Of a stretch of 12,849 nucleotides of DNA, positions 6,924 through 12,849 are shown one piece after another. The notes below the pieces were generated by a model. The model saw nothing but the letters and a program-made list of their open reading frames with translations, was not told the origin of the DNA and did no database searches. Location of the stretch: NCBI GenBank assembly GCA_025966435.1, contig JAICRQ010000043.1, positions 1 to 12,849 on the forward strand, read 5' to 3'. Positions within the stretch are counted from its first letter, which is position 1, and each line of letters opens with the position of its first letter. Made by a program: the position numbers and the translations under genes. This stretch comes from Anaerolineales bacterium. Its GTDB lineage: Bacteria > Chloroflexota > Anaerolineae > Anaerolineales > Villigracilaceae.

Positions 6924-6940
6924 CCTAATTTCACCCAGCC
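6914..6940 (+). other. Hairpin spanning the rmlD stop codon, possible transcript end
   Basis: GGCTGGGT (6914-6921) pairs exactly with ACCCAGCC (6933-6940) around an 11-base loop that holds most of the TAA stop and its surroundings. There is no T-run downstream on either strand, so it is at best an RNA-stabilising or non-canonical termination element. Confidence 0.3.
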
Positions 6941-7082
6941 CTCCATGATTATAAGCACCCCTAATCTTGTTGCATTATTGCAGCAGAACAGTCCAGATAT
7001 CAATCAAACAGGCGTTGTGCTTCAACCTTCTTAAGCCGATAAGCTGTCATATTTGTTATTCGGAACCCTGTGAATCAGACGA

Positions 7083-7088
7083 TATAAT
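7083..7088 (+). promoter_or_regulatory. Candidate -10 box of the repeat-protein gene
   Basis: A perfect TATAAT lies in the 204-base gap after rmlD. The best -35 is weak (TTCGGA at 7059-7064, 18-base spacer). Transcription would start near 7095, leaving a leader of about 33 bases with a strong GGAGGA ribosome binding site at 7118-7123. The rest of the gap (6941-7080) holds nothing I can name. Confidence 0.45.
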
Positions 7089-7127
7089 CATCGGTATTGT
7101 TTTCTTTATGAGACTCTGGAGGACGTT

Positions 7128-8861
7128 ATGAACTATTTTCTATTCTCTCACCCATTCAGGAATGGCACGCGAGTCGTCTTACTGCTGGCTATGCTGTTTC
7201 TGAACTTTGGCTATGGCGGCACAAGTGTTGCCTATGCCGCGCCGCCCGCGCATGATGATTTTGCTTCTGCGAAAACGATCAACACCATCGAATATCATGA
7301 CACGGTGAACACGACCGAAGCAACCCCAAGCGATACGGTCCCGAACGTCGATGATCCAAGTAACTTTTCTTGTGATGGGTTCAATCACCTCGCCGGCTTC
7401 GCTTCCGTCTGGTATACGTACACGCCGCCAGAAATCCAGTCGATCTCCCTGGACACAATTGGAACGAATTACGATACCTATATTGCGGTCTGGACAGGCA
7501 CGCGAGGGAACTTAACTCTTGTTGCCTGTAACGACGAGACCGCTTCCGGGTTCTCTGAATTGTCTTTGGTCGCTGCTGCAGGGACGACCTATTACATTGA
7601 AGTTGCACAATTCAATGACGGGTTGGGGACAACCGATGATATCGGTGGCAACCTGAATTTCAACGCTTACATTACAAATACCAACGTAAGGATTGGTAAT
7701 GTACTAAGAGGCAGATACTTTATTCCAGAGAGCGGCGGCTTGCGGAGAAGCTTTCTCAATCTCAATAATGGTCCGGTGGAGATCAACAATGTAGCCGGAA
7801 ATCAAATCATTGCCGCGGAGCGCGTCATCTACACGGTCAGAGGCGTGCAAACCAGCTTCTCCGAATTGATGGGACTGCCACATAGCCTGCTGGGCACCAC
7901 ATACTGGCTGCCCTGGTATAACAATGTAGACCTGGATACACAACTGCGGATCGGAAATGTGAGCGGCTCGCCGGCAACCGTGACGGTTACGATTGGTAAT
8001 ACACCGATGGGCAGTCCGATCCAGTTGGCAGCCGGCGCGAGTACCCGCGTCAGTTTTGCTGGCGTCAACGGTGGACCGGTAAAAATTGTCGGCACACAGA
8101 CGATTGTGGTCGCGGAGCGCGTGATCTACAAAGTCCAAGGCGTACAAACCAGTTTCTCCGAAATGATGGCGCTGCCGAACAACCGGCTAGGTACCACATA
8201 CTGGCTGCCTTGGTATAACAATGTAGACCTGGATACACAACTGCGAATTGGGAATGTCAGTGGCGCAGCTGCCAACGTCACGATCACGATTGGCGGTCAG
8301 CCGGTAACAGGTGGCACATTCTCGCTTGCCCCTGGCGCCAGTAGGCGTGTCAGTTTTACAGGCATTAACAATGGACCGGTGAAAATTGTCAGCACACAAC
8401 CGATTGTGGCTGCGGAGCGCGTGATTTACAAAGTTCGAGGCGTGCAAACCAGCTTCTCTGAAATGATGGCGCTGCCTGCAAACCAGCTGGACAACATTTA
8501 CTGGATGCCCTGGTATAACAATGTGCATCTGGATACTCAGCTGCGGATCGGAAACGTCAGCAGCACACCGGCGACAGTGCACGTATATATCGGCGGCACA
8601 GAGATGGCAGATAGTCCTTTCGTGCTACAGCCCGGGGCTAGTACCCGCAGGAGTTATGCAAGCATCGATAATGGACCTGTGCGAATCGAGAGCAATGTCG
8701 ACATTGTAGCTGCCGAACGTGTGATCTATAAGGTTCAGGGCGTGGAGACCAGCTTCTCCGAAATGATGGGATTACCTAACGCCTTCCTGTCCTTCAGATA
8801 CTGGATGCCCTGGTACAACAACGTGGATTTGGATACGCAGCTACGCTTTGCCTTACCCTAA
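7128..8861 (+). CDS. Secreted protein with PPC-like domain and ~100-residue repeats
   Basis: 577 residues, predicted exported. A signal peptide spans about 1-37: basic n-region (R11, R15), hydrophobic VVLLLAMLFLNFGYG, and an A-Y-A cleavage site before APPAHDD. Residues about 42-182 look like a bacterial pre-peptidase C-terminal (PPC)-type beta sandwich (VWYTYTPP, SISLDTIGTNYDTYIAVWTG, ACNDE, AAGTTYYIEVAQF) with two cysteines (C82, C134) that could form a disulphide. From residue 186 on, the protein is built of a ~100-residue repeat with YW[LM]PWYNNVxLDTQLR at 259, 358, 458 and 558, and AERVIY then TSFSE[LM]MxLP in each unit. It ends inside a unit with LDTQLRFALP. There is no LPXTG, no lipobox and no C-terminal membrane anchor. 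The ATG has GGAGGA 4 bases upstream. I assign no enzymatic function; a structural or adhesive cell-surface role is inferred. Related repeat proteins seem common in Anaerolineae, from memory only. Confidence 0.9.
   Translation: MNYFLFSHPFRNGTRVVLLLAMLFLNFGYGGTSVAYAAPPAHDDFASAKTINTIEYHDTVNTTEATPSDTVPNVDDPSNFSCDGFNHLAGFASVWYTYTPPEIQSISLDTIGTNYDTYIAVWTGTRGNLTLVACNDETASGFSELSLVAAAGTTYYIEVAQFNDGLGTTDDIGGNLNFNAYITNTNVRIGNVLRGRYFIPESGGLRRSFLNLNNGPVEINNVAGNQIIAAERVIYTVRGVQTSFSELMGLPHSLLGTTYWLPWYNNVDLDTQLRIGNVSGSPATVTVTIGNTPMGSPIQLAAGASTRVSFAGVNGGPVKIVGTQTIVVAERVIYKVQGVQTSFSEMMALPNNRLGTTYWLPWYNNVDLDTQLRIGNVSGAAANVTITIGGQPVTGGTFSLAPGASRRVSFTGINNGPVKIVSTQPIVAAERVIYKVRGVQTSFSEMMALPANQLDNIYWMPWYNNVHLDTQLRIGNVSSTPATVHVYIGGTEMADSPFVLQPGASTRRSYASIDNGPVRIESNVDIVAAERVIYKVQGVETSFSEMMGLPNAFLSFRYWMPWYNNVDLDTQLRFALP
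7683..8858 (+). repeat. Internal ~300-bp coding repeats of the secreted protein
   Basis: The codon for the first Y of YW[LM]PWYNNV falls at 7902, 8199, 8499 and 8799, giving periods of 297, 300 and 300 bp. A degenerate first unit, from NVRIGNV (7683) to 7901, precedes them and lacks part of the unit; the last unit stops after 20 residues at the end of the gene. Units are highly alike in DNA as well as protein: the stretches starting at about 7897 and 8194 are identical for tens of bases apart from single changes. That points to recent duplication or gene conversion. Confidence 0.9.
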
Positions 8862-8886
8862 TCAACAGAAAATCAGGTAGAAACGC

Positions 8887-8918
8887 AAGCCTCCGAGCCA
8901 TAGGCTCGGAGGCTTTTT
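8887..8918 (+). terminator. Intrinsic terminator of the repeat-protein gene
   Basis: AAGCCTCCGAGCC (8887-8899) and GGCTCGGAGGCTT (8903-8915) form a perfect 13-bp stem with a 3-base loop, running into TTTTT (8914-8918). It lies 26 bases after the stop codon. The opposite strand lacks a T-run, so it should act on plus-strand transcripts only, although the S10 peptidase gene converges here. Confidence 0.92.
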
Positions 8919-8937
8919 ACTGCCAAACATCTTCCGC

Positions 8938-10443
8938 TTAAAAAGCACTTCTCATGAACTTGACCAGATCTGTCTTCATCTTCTTCAGGGATGGCATATG
9001 GATATACATCATGTGACCCGCCTCGTAATACTCCATACTGACGTTTTTCTGCAGGCTCTTGTCCAACCCGAGATGGCTAAATGTATATTCCGTCGCGTAG
9101 TACGGTGTACCGAGATCGTAATACCCGTTTGCAACGAAGACTTTTAGATGCGGGTTGTAGGTCATGGCCTTGCGCATGGTCTCCGCTACATTCAGATATT
9201 GGTTCTCAGAATAGGACCAGGGCCAGACCTTTTCATTCAGGATCTCGTAGCGAAGGTCCGATTCAAATTTCAGTTCCGCCCGCACCAGGTCATAGAAACC
9301 TGCAGTGTAGGGTCCCAGGACGTTCGTGAGCAGGGGATCGTATTCGGCGGACTCTGTCACGCCGAGGCGGTCCAGGCCGAGGAAGCGGCTGTCGAGCCGG
9401 CTGACCGTACGACCACTCTCACGCAGGAGCTCCTTGAAGAAGTGACGGTCCATGATGCGCAGATTTGTACGTTCGATGAAATCGGTGGAAAGTCCCGTGA
9501 AGCGCGCCAACTCCTGCACTACATGCAGGCGCTCCTCTACTGGCAGAAGATCGCCTTTCATCAGCGCCGAGGCATAGGCGCCGCCTGCAAACTCTTCCGC
9601 CTCCTGCAGGAACTTTCGGAGCGGCTGTCCGCTGCCTGCCTTCTTGTGATACCACGCCGTCGCGGCGTACCCGGGCAGGAACAGGATGAAGGGCAGCTCA
9701 TTATGGTTAGTAAAACGGATGGTCGTAAAGTCCAGTACGACCGAGATCAGCATCAAGCCGTTGAGATACAGCCCATGCCGTTCCTGCAAATATCCCGAAA
9801 GACCGGCGGCGCGCGTGGTCCCGTAGCTTTCACCGATCAAAAACTTTGGCGAGAGCCAGCGGTTGTAGCGCGTCGTGTAGAGGCGGATAAAATCCCCCAC
9901 CGACTCGATATCCTTACGGTACTCATGCCACTCTTTCGGTTTTTGTCCATCGGCGGCGCGGCTGTACCCCGTGCTGATGGGGTCAATAAAGACCAGATCC
10001 GTTTCGTCCAGGAGAGAATATTGGTTATCGGTCAACCGGAACGGAGGAGGAGGCAGCTCCCCTTCATCGGTCAGCACCACCCGGCGCGGACCTAGGACGC
10101 CCAGATGAAGCCAGACCGACGATGAGCCGGGTCCGCCATTGAAGGAAAACGTAAGCGGGCGCTTCGCCAGGCTTCCGTTTTTCTCCGTAGCCTTCGCCTC
10201 ATTGCTATCCTTGGTATAGGCGATAAAGAAAATCTGCGCCCGCGGCTTTTCCCCTTCCCATTCCTTCTCACGATCGGCAGGTTCCTCCTTCAGGACCATC
10301 GTCCCGGCTGTGACGGTGTACTTGATCTCCTTGCCGCCGATCCGTACCCGGTGCCGGGTTACAACAAGGTTATCCTTTGGGATTGGTTTTTCTTCCTTCT
10401 GTTTTTCCTTCTCTTCGGGTTTCTTTTCTTCTTTGTCTGGCAT
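8938..10443 (-). CDS. S10 serine carboxypeptidase-like peptidase
   Basis: 501 residues, alpha/beta-hydrolase fold of peptidase family S10. The active-site landmarks are intact: oxyanion-hole motif FNGGPGSSS (101-109), nucleophile S206 in IGESYGTT, aspartate D443 in NGYYDLGTP, and histidine H477 in YEAGHMMY. FIDPISTGYSRA (152-163) is also typical of S10. The family removes C-terminal amino acids from peptides, usually at acidic pH; the substrate here is unknown. Unlike many relatives it has no signal peptide: the first ~24 residues are a lysine/glutamate-rich, probably disordered tail, so it is predicted cytoplasmic. The ATG is supported by GAGGA on the minus strand (complement of 10448-10452). 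The gene lies 66 bases downstream of a small membrane protein gene on the same strand, with no terminator between, so they are probably co-transcribed. Confidence 0.93.
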   Translation of the reverse strand: MPDKEEKKPEEKEKQKEEKPIPKDNLVVTRHRVRIGGKEIKYTVTAGTMVLKEEPADREKEWEGEKPRAQIFFIAYTKDSNEAKATEKNGSLAKRPLTFSFNGGPGSSSVWLHLGVLGPRRVVLTDEGELPPPPFRLTDNQYSLLDETDLVFIDPISTGYSRAADGQKPKEWHEYRKDIESVGDFIRLYTTRYNRWLSPKFLIGESYGTTRAAGLSGYLQERHGLYLNGLMLISVVLDFTTIRFTNHNELPFILFLPGYAATAWYHKKAGSGQPLRKFLQEAEEFAGGAYASALMKGDLLPVEERLHVVQELARFTGLSTDFIERTNLRIMDRHFFKELLRESGRTVSRLDSRFLGLDRLGVTESAEYDPLLTNVLGPYTAGFYDLVRAELKFESDLRYEILNEKVWPWSYSENQYLNVAETMRKAMTYNPHLKVFVANGYYDLGTPYYATEYTFSHLGLDKSLQKNVSMEYYEAGHMMYIHMPSLKKMKTDLVKFMRSAF

Positions 10444-10509
10444 GTTTTCCTCAATTACTAGAGTAAGAATAGAATTGCTTTCTACAACATACAGTTCAGA
10501 ATTATTGGT

Positions 10510-11007
10510 TTAGAATGGCTTGAATACCATCAACCACAACACAAACATCGGAATCACATATCCCATCAGCACAAGCTCCCCCACCTTTAATTTCTGTATA
10601 TGTGCCTGTACCTCGGCTGGGCTAGCGGGTTCTTCCGCCGGGAACCGGTCTCCTCGAATCATGTAGGGCAGACCCACCATTCGCCTCAAATGTTTATAGC
10701 GTTTCTCATTCATAAAGACCATATAAAAAAACACAACAACCATCAAAATAATCGATGCCCAGATCCAGCCTTGATTCCAGATTTTGAGAATAAAGGGCAT
10801 GATCAGACCGGAAATTCCCATGACCATAAATGCGATGAACATCGTCACCATGCTGGACATGGAGAGATCGAGCAGCGCGCGGATGCGCGCCAGATCCGTT
10901 TCCTTGCGAAGCTGAAACGCCATGGCGATGGACGTCCCATGCGCCAGAAAAAATGTGATCGCTCCTAAAATGTGTATGAAGATCAACCAGGGAACAAAGA
11001 TGAGCAT
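10510..11007 (-). CDS. Small four-helix membrane protein, possibly DUF2269-like
   Basis: 165 residues with four predicted transmembrane helices at about 5-30, 50-73, 81-98 and 145-162. A basic cytoplasmic-type loop (NEKRYKHLRRMVGLPYMIRGDR) and an acidic/alanine stretch (AEEPASPAEVQ) lie between helices 3 and 4. The opening FIHILGAITFFLAHG, with H12 and H23, resembles the DUF2269/CopD-like type of small integral membrane protein, but I place it there by memory of pattern only. Function is unknown. GGAGGC lies 3-4 bases ahead of the ATG (complement of 11011-11016), and a near-consensus promoter is upstream, so this gene heads a transcript that likely includes the S10 peptidase gene. Confidence 0.85.
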   Translation of the reverse strand: MLIFVPWLIFIHILGAITFFLAHGTSIAMAFQLRKETDLARIRALLDLSMSSMVTMFIAFMVMGISGLIMPFILKIWNQGWIWASIILMVVVFFYMVFMNEKRYKHLRRMVGLPYMIRGDRFPAEEPASPAEVQAHIQKLKVGELVLMGYVIPMFVLWLMVFKPF

Positions 11008-11037
11008 GTCGCCTCCAGGAGTCTAAGGGCTGGCATC

Positions 11038-11066
11038 ATTATATGATAAAGAGAACTCTGTTTCAA
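11038..11066 (-). promoter_or_regulatory. Promoter of the membrane protein / S10 peptidase unit
   Basis: On the minus strand TTGAAA (11061-11066, 5/6) is followed after 17 bases by a perfect TATAAT (11038-11043). The transcript would start near 11031, leaving about 24 bases of leader with a GGAGGC ribosome binding site. This is one of the two best promoters in the window. Confidence 0.7.
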
Positions 11067-11095
11067 TTGTTTCCACACGTCCAAACTTTGTTATG

Positions 11096-12175
11096 CTACT
11101 TCGCTCGAGACTCTGCCAGCTTCTTAAGGGCATCCAATGGCAGAGCATCCACGTTTCTCCCCATATATCCGGAAGAGGCAGTTGCCATACTCAAAGAGTT
11201 ATAAATCGCTTCCTCTGTCGCCTCGATGGCTGCCTCGAACAGAGGCGACATCCGGTCATTTGGTACTTCGGGATACGCCCAAACCTTACTTCGTCGTTCA
11301 GGCGTCCGTCGTACTTCTTTGGCAGTAGAAAACGCGATCACGTAATCCCCCGACCCGTTGCTCATCGCCGCGCCAGTCCGCGCCAAACCTGCCAGGGCGC
11401 GTTTGGCGAGGCGGTTGAGGTTTCTATCTGAGAGGGGCGCATCGGTTGCCAGGATGATCATGATCGAGCCATCTGCCGATGCATCTTCAAGTTGTTCTTT
11501 TAAGTAATACTGCCCGAGTCGTTTCCCAACAGGAATCCCATCCATCTGTAGAACGCCGCCAAAGTTCGACTGTACTAGCGCGCCAAGTGTGTATCCACCC
11601 AGCTTTTGAGGCAGGAGGCGTGAACTCGTACCGATGCCACCCTTCCAGCCAAAGCAAACAGTCCCTGTCCCCGCGCCGACGCATCCTTCCGCAACGGGTC
11701 CGGAAGATGCGTGCTCGATCGCGTCGATCACATGCTCTTTCGTAACCACCATCCTGCGGATATTGTTCAACGTCCCATCGTTCGTTTCCCCTACCACCGG
11801 GTTGACGCTTCGCACTTCCTCATTCCCCTGCTGTGCAAGCGTCCATTCGATCACGGCTTCTGCAGCACGCGGAACACAGAGTGTATTCGTCAACACAATA
11901 GGGGTTTCGATCTCCCCCAGTTCCTCGACCTGCGTCGACCCGGTCAGCTTTCCAAACCCATTTCCCACCACGATAGCAGCGGGAACCTTCTCTTGAAATA
12001 CGTTTCCGCCATGCGGGAGGATGGCGGTGACGCCCGTGCGGATGTCTTCTCCTTCGATCAATGTGACATGCCCCACTCTGACGCCGCTCACATCGGTGAT
12101 AGCATTCCATGTTCCAACAGGCAAAATGCCCGGGGAAATCCCCAGTTCGCGGACCCGTTTGCGAGAAATGCTCAT
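11096..12175 (-). CDS. P1 (S58/DmpA) family self-processing aminopeptidase
   Basis: 359 residues, the normal length for the family of DmpA (D-aminopeptidase/L-aminopeptidase) and BapA (beta-peptidyl aminopeptidase). These N-terminal-nucleophile hydrolases cleave themselves before a serine to give two chains. The expected cleavage motif is SNGSGDYVIAF, with nucleophile S275 after G274. Other family marks are the N-terminal ITDVSGVRVGHVTL (26-39), the TGVTAILPHGGN loop (47-58), NPVVGETNDG (125-134), and VQSNFGG with N204 as oxyanion-hole candidate. Substrate preference (D-, L- or beta-amino acid peptides) cannot be read from sequence. There is no signal peptide, so it should be cytoplasmic. The ATG (12173-12175) overlaps the TGA of the preceding membrane protein gene as ATGA, and an AGGA sits just before it within that gene: translational coupling is likely. 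Confidence 0.94.
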   Translation of the reverse strand: MSISRKRVRELGISPGILPVGTWNAITDVSGVRVGHVTLIEGEDIRTGVTAILPHGGNVFQEKVPAAIVVGNGFGKLTGSTQVEELGEIETPIVLTNTLCVPRAAEAVIEWTLAQQGNEEVRSVNPVVGETNDGTLNNIRRMVVTKEHVIDAIEHASSGPVAEGCVGAGTGTVCFGWKGGIGTSSRLLPQKLGGYTLGALVQSNFGGVLQMDGIPVGKRLGQYYLKEQLEDASADGSIMIILATDAPLSDRNLNRLAKRALAGLARTGAAMSNGSGDYVIAFSTAKEVRRTPERRSKVWAYPEVPNDRMSPLFEAAIEATEEAIYNSLSMATASSGYMGRNVDALPLDALKKLAESRAK

Positions 12176-12849
12176 GATTCCTGGTTGCTATACATTTTGC
12201 TTGCGATCGAATCAATTTCTGGAACGATCATCCTTAATATGAATCGCGCCAGCCCATCACAAGGTTTCAAGAGAAGATAGGCAACATCTCCAAGAAAGGG
12301 ATTTCGCATCCTTTTTGCCAGAGGCTTTCCCACCACGTCATATACCTTTCGGGAAGCAATATGCAAACGCGGCTGTACTGCCATCAATGCCAGCTCTGCA
12401 CATTTTAGGATCTGTAACTGCTTATTCACCCGCATGGTCTCTCCAGTGCTGCGCCGCACAGGCCATGAGCCTACAATCTGTGGATGTCCCTGAGCAGCAG
12501 CTGTCGCAATGTAACAATCGGGTGGAGGCTGCGGAGGCAAGGCCGCGTAAAGCTCATACATCTTGAGAATATCGAACCGCCAGGCAGCCATGTAGCCAGC
12601 GACCCATGTAGCAATCCCAACGCCGTGTGGAAGCGTCAGTTTGAATCCGTACGTTCTAAACAGCCAGATGGCAGCCTGAAGAGCCATCCAGAGCGACCAA
12701 AAAGGAGCCGCTACCGTCAAAACCACGAGGACGAAAACTAGTGGAGACTGCAGACTTCTCATGACCAACGCACTGGTAATAAATATTGCTATGGCAAGTG
12801 TTAATAGTGTGGTGTTCACAGCTTTCGCGCCCCATTTGTTCGCCAAGGA
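12172..12849 (-). CDS. Membrane protein with CYIATAAAQGH motif, 5' end possibly cut
   Basis: At least 224 residues. The frame is open to the window edge; a TTG at 12846 could start it, but no upstream sequence is visible to judge, so the gene may begin outside. Three hydrophobic segments (about residues 11-29, 35-63 and 75-90) are followed by a soluble C-terminal domain. That domain opens with PPQPPPDCYIATAAAQGHPQIVGSW (cysteine 111, histidine 121) and continues with GETMRVNKQLQILKCAELALM and a basic PLAKRMRNPFLGDVAYLLLKPCDG stretch. The C-Y-I-A-T-A-A-A-x-G-H motif reminds me of DUF6688-type proteins, which I cannot verify here. Function is unknown. Its stop overlaps the start of the P1 peptidase gene by 4 bp, so the two form an operon and may act together. 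Confidence 0.8.
   Translation of the reverse strand, partial: SLANKWGAKAVNTTLLTLAIAIFITSALVMRSLQSPLVFVLVVLTVAAPFWSLWMALQAAIWLFRTYGFKLTLPHGVGIATWVAGYMAAWRFDILKMYELYAALPPQPPPDCYIATAAAQGHPQIVGSWPVRRSTGETMRVNKQLQILKCAELALMAVQPRLHIASRKVYDVVGKPLAKRMRNPFLGDVAYLLLKPCDGLARFILRMIVPEIDSIASKMYSNQES

Noticed and set aside
7683..8858. Repeats considered as a CRISPR array
   Set aside because: The period is about 300 bp, the repeats are coding and continuous, and there are no short repeats with unique spacers or cas genes.
9148..10095. 315-codon open frame antisense to the S10 peptidase gene
   Set aside because: The S10 frame on the other strand has a full catalytic triad; the antisense frame has no recognisable domain and is a coding shadow.

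Overview
The window looks like a chromosomal segment of a moderately GC-rich bacterium, most likely a Chloroflexota member of the Anaerolineae type. That inference rests on a ~910-residue MalT-type LuxR regulator beginning 'PILATKLYIPPP', and on a secreted protein made of ~100-residue repeats with 'YWLPWYNNVDLDTQLR' and 'TSFSEMMGLP' motifs, a repeat style I associate with that group. No rRNA, tRNA, CRISPR array or transposase was found, and no gap between genes exceeds about 210 bases.

Left part (1-3650): the 3' end of an unrecognised gene is cut by the window edge. It is followed by two G/C-rich inverted repeats and a small DUF559 (Vsr-like) nuclease gene whose ribosome binding site lies in the repeat-derived G-rich tail. 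This gene ends tail to tail with the LuxR/MalT-type regulator; the four bases CTAG at 866-869 supply a stop codon to each strand.

Centre (3680-8920): a ComM/YifB AAA+ ATPase gene (minus strand) ends in a clear intrinsic terminator. It starts from an apparently leaderless promoter (TTGACA-17-TAGACT ending 7 bases before the ATG) and carries an in-frame run of three 15-bp repeats. Divergent from it is a two-gene dTDP-rhamnose unit, rmlC-rmlD (epimerase and reductase, last two steps of dTDP-L-rhamnose synthesis). Next comes a secreted repeat protein gene with its own promoter, a strong RBS and a textbook terminator.

Right part (8938-12849, all minus strand): a 165-residue four-helix membrane protein gene with a near-consensus promoter is followed by an S10 serine-carboxypeptidase-like gene that lacks a signal peptide. 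Further right, a membrane protein with a CYIATAAAQGH motif overlaps by 4 bp the start of an S58/P1-family (DmpA-like) self-processing aminopeptidase gene. Most of the window is ordinary housekeeping or accessory content. The points that stand out are the repeat-associated DUF559 locus, the coding minisatellite in comM, the leaderless promoters, the homogenised surface-protein repeats, and two peptidase genes each near a small membrane protein.
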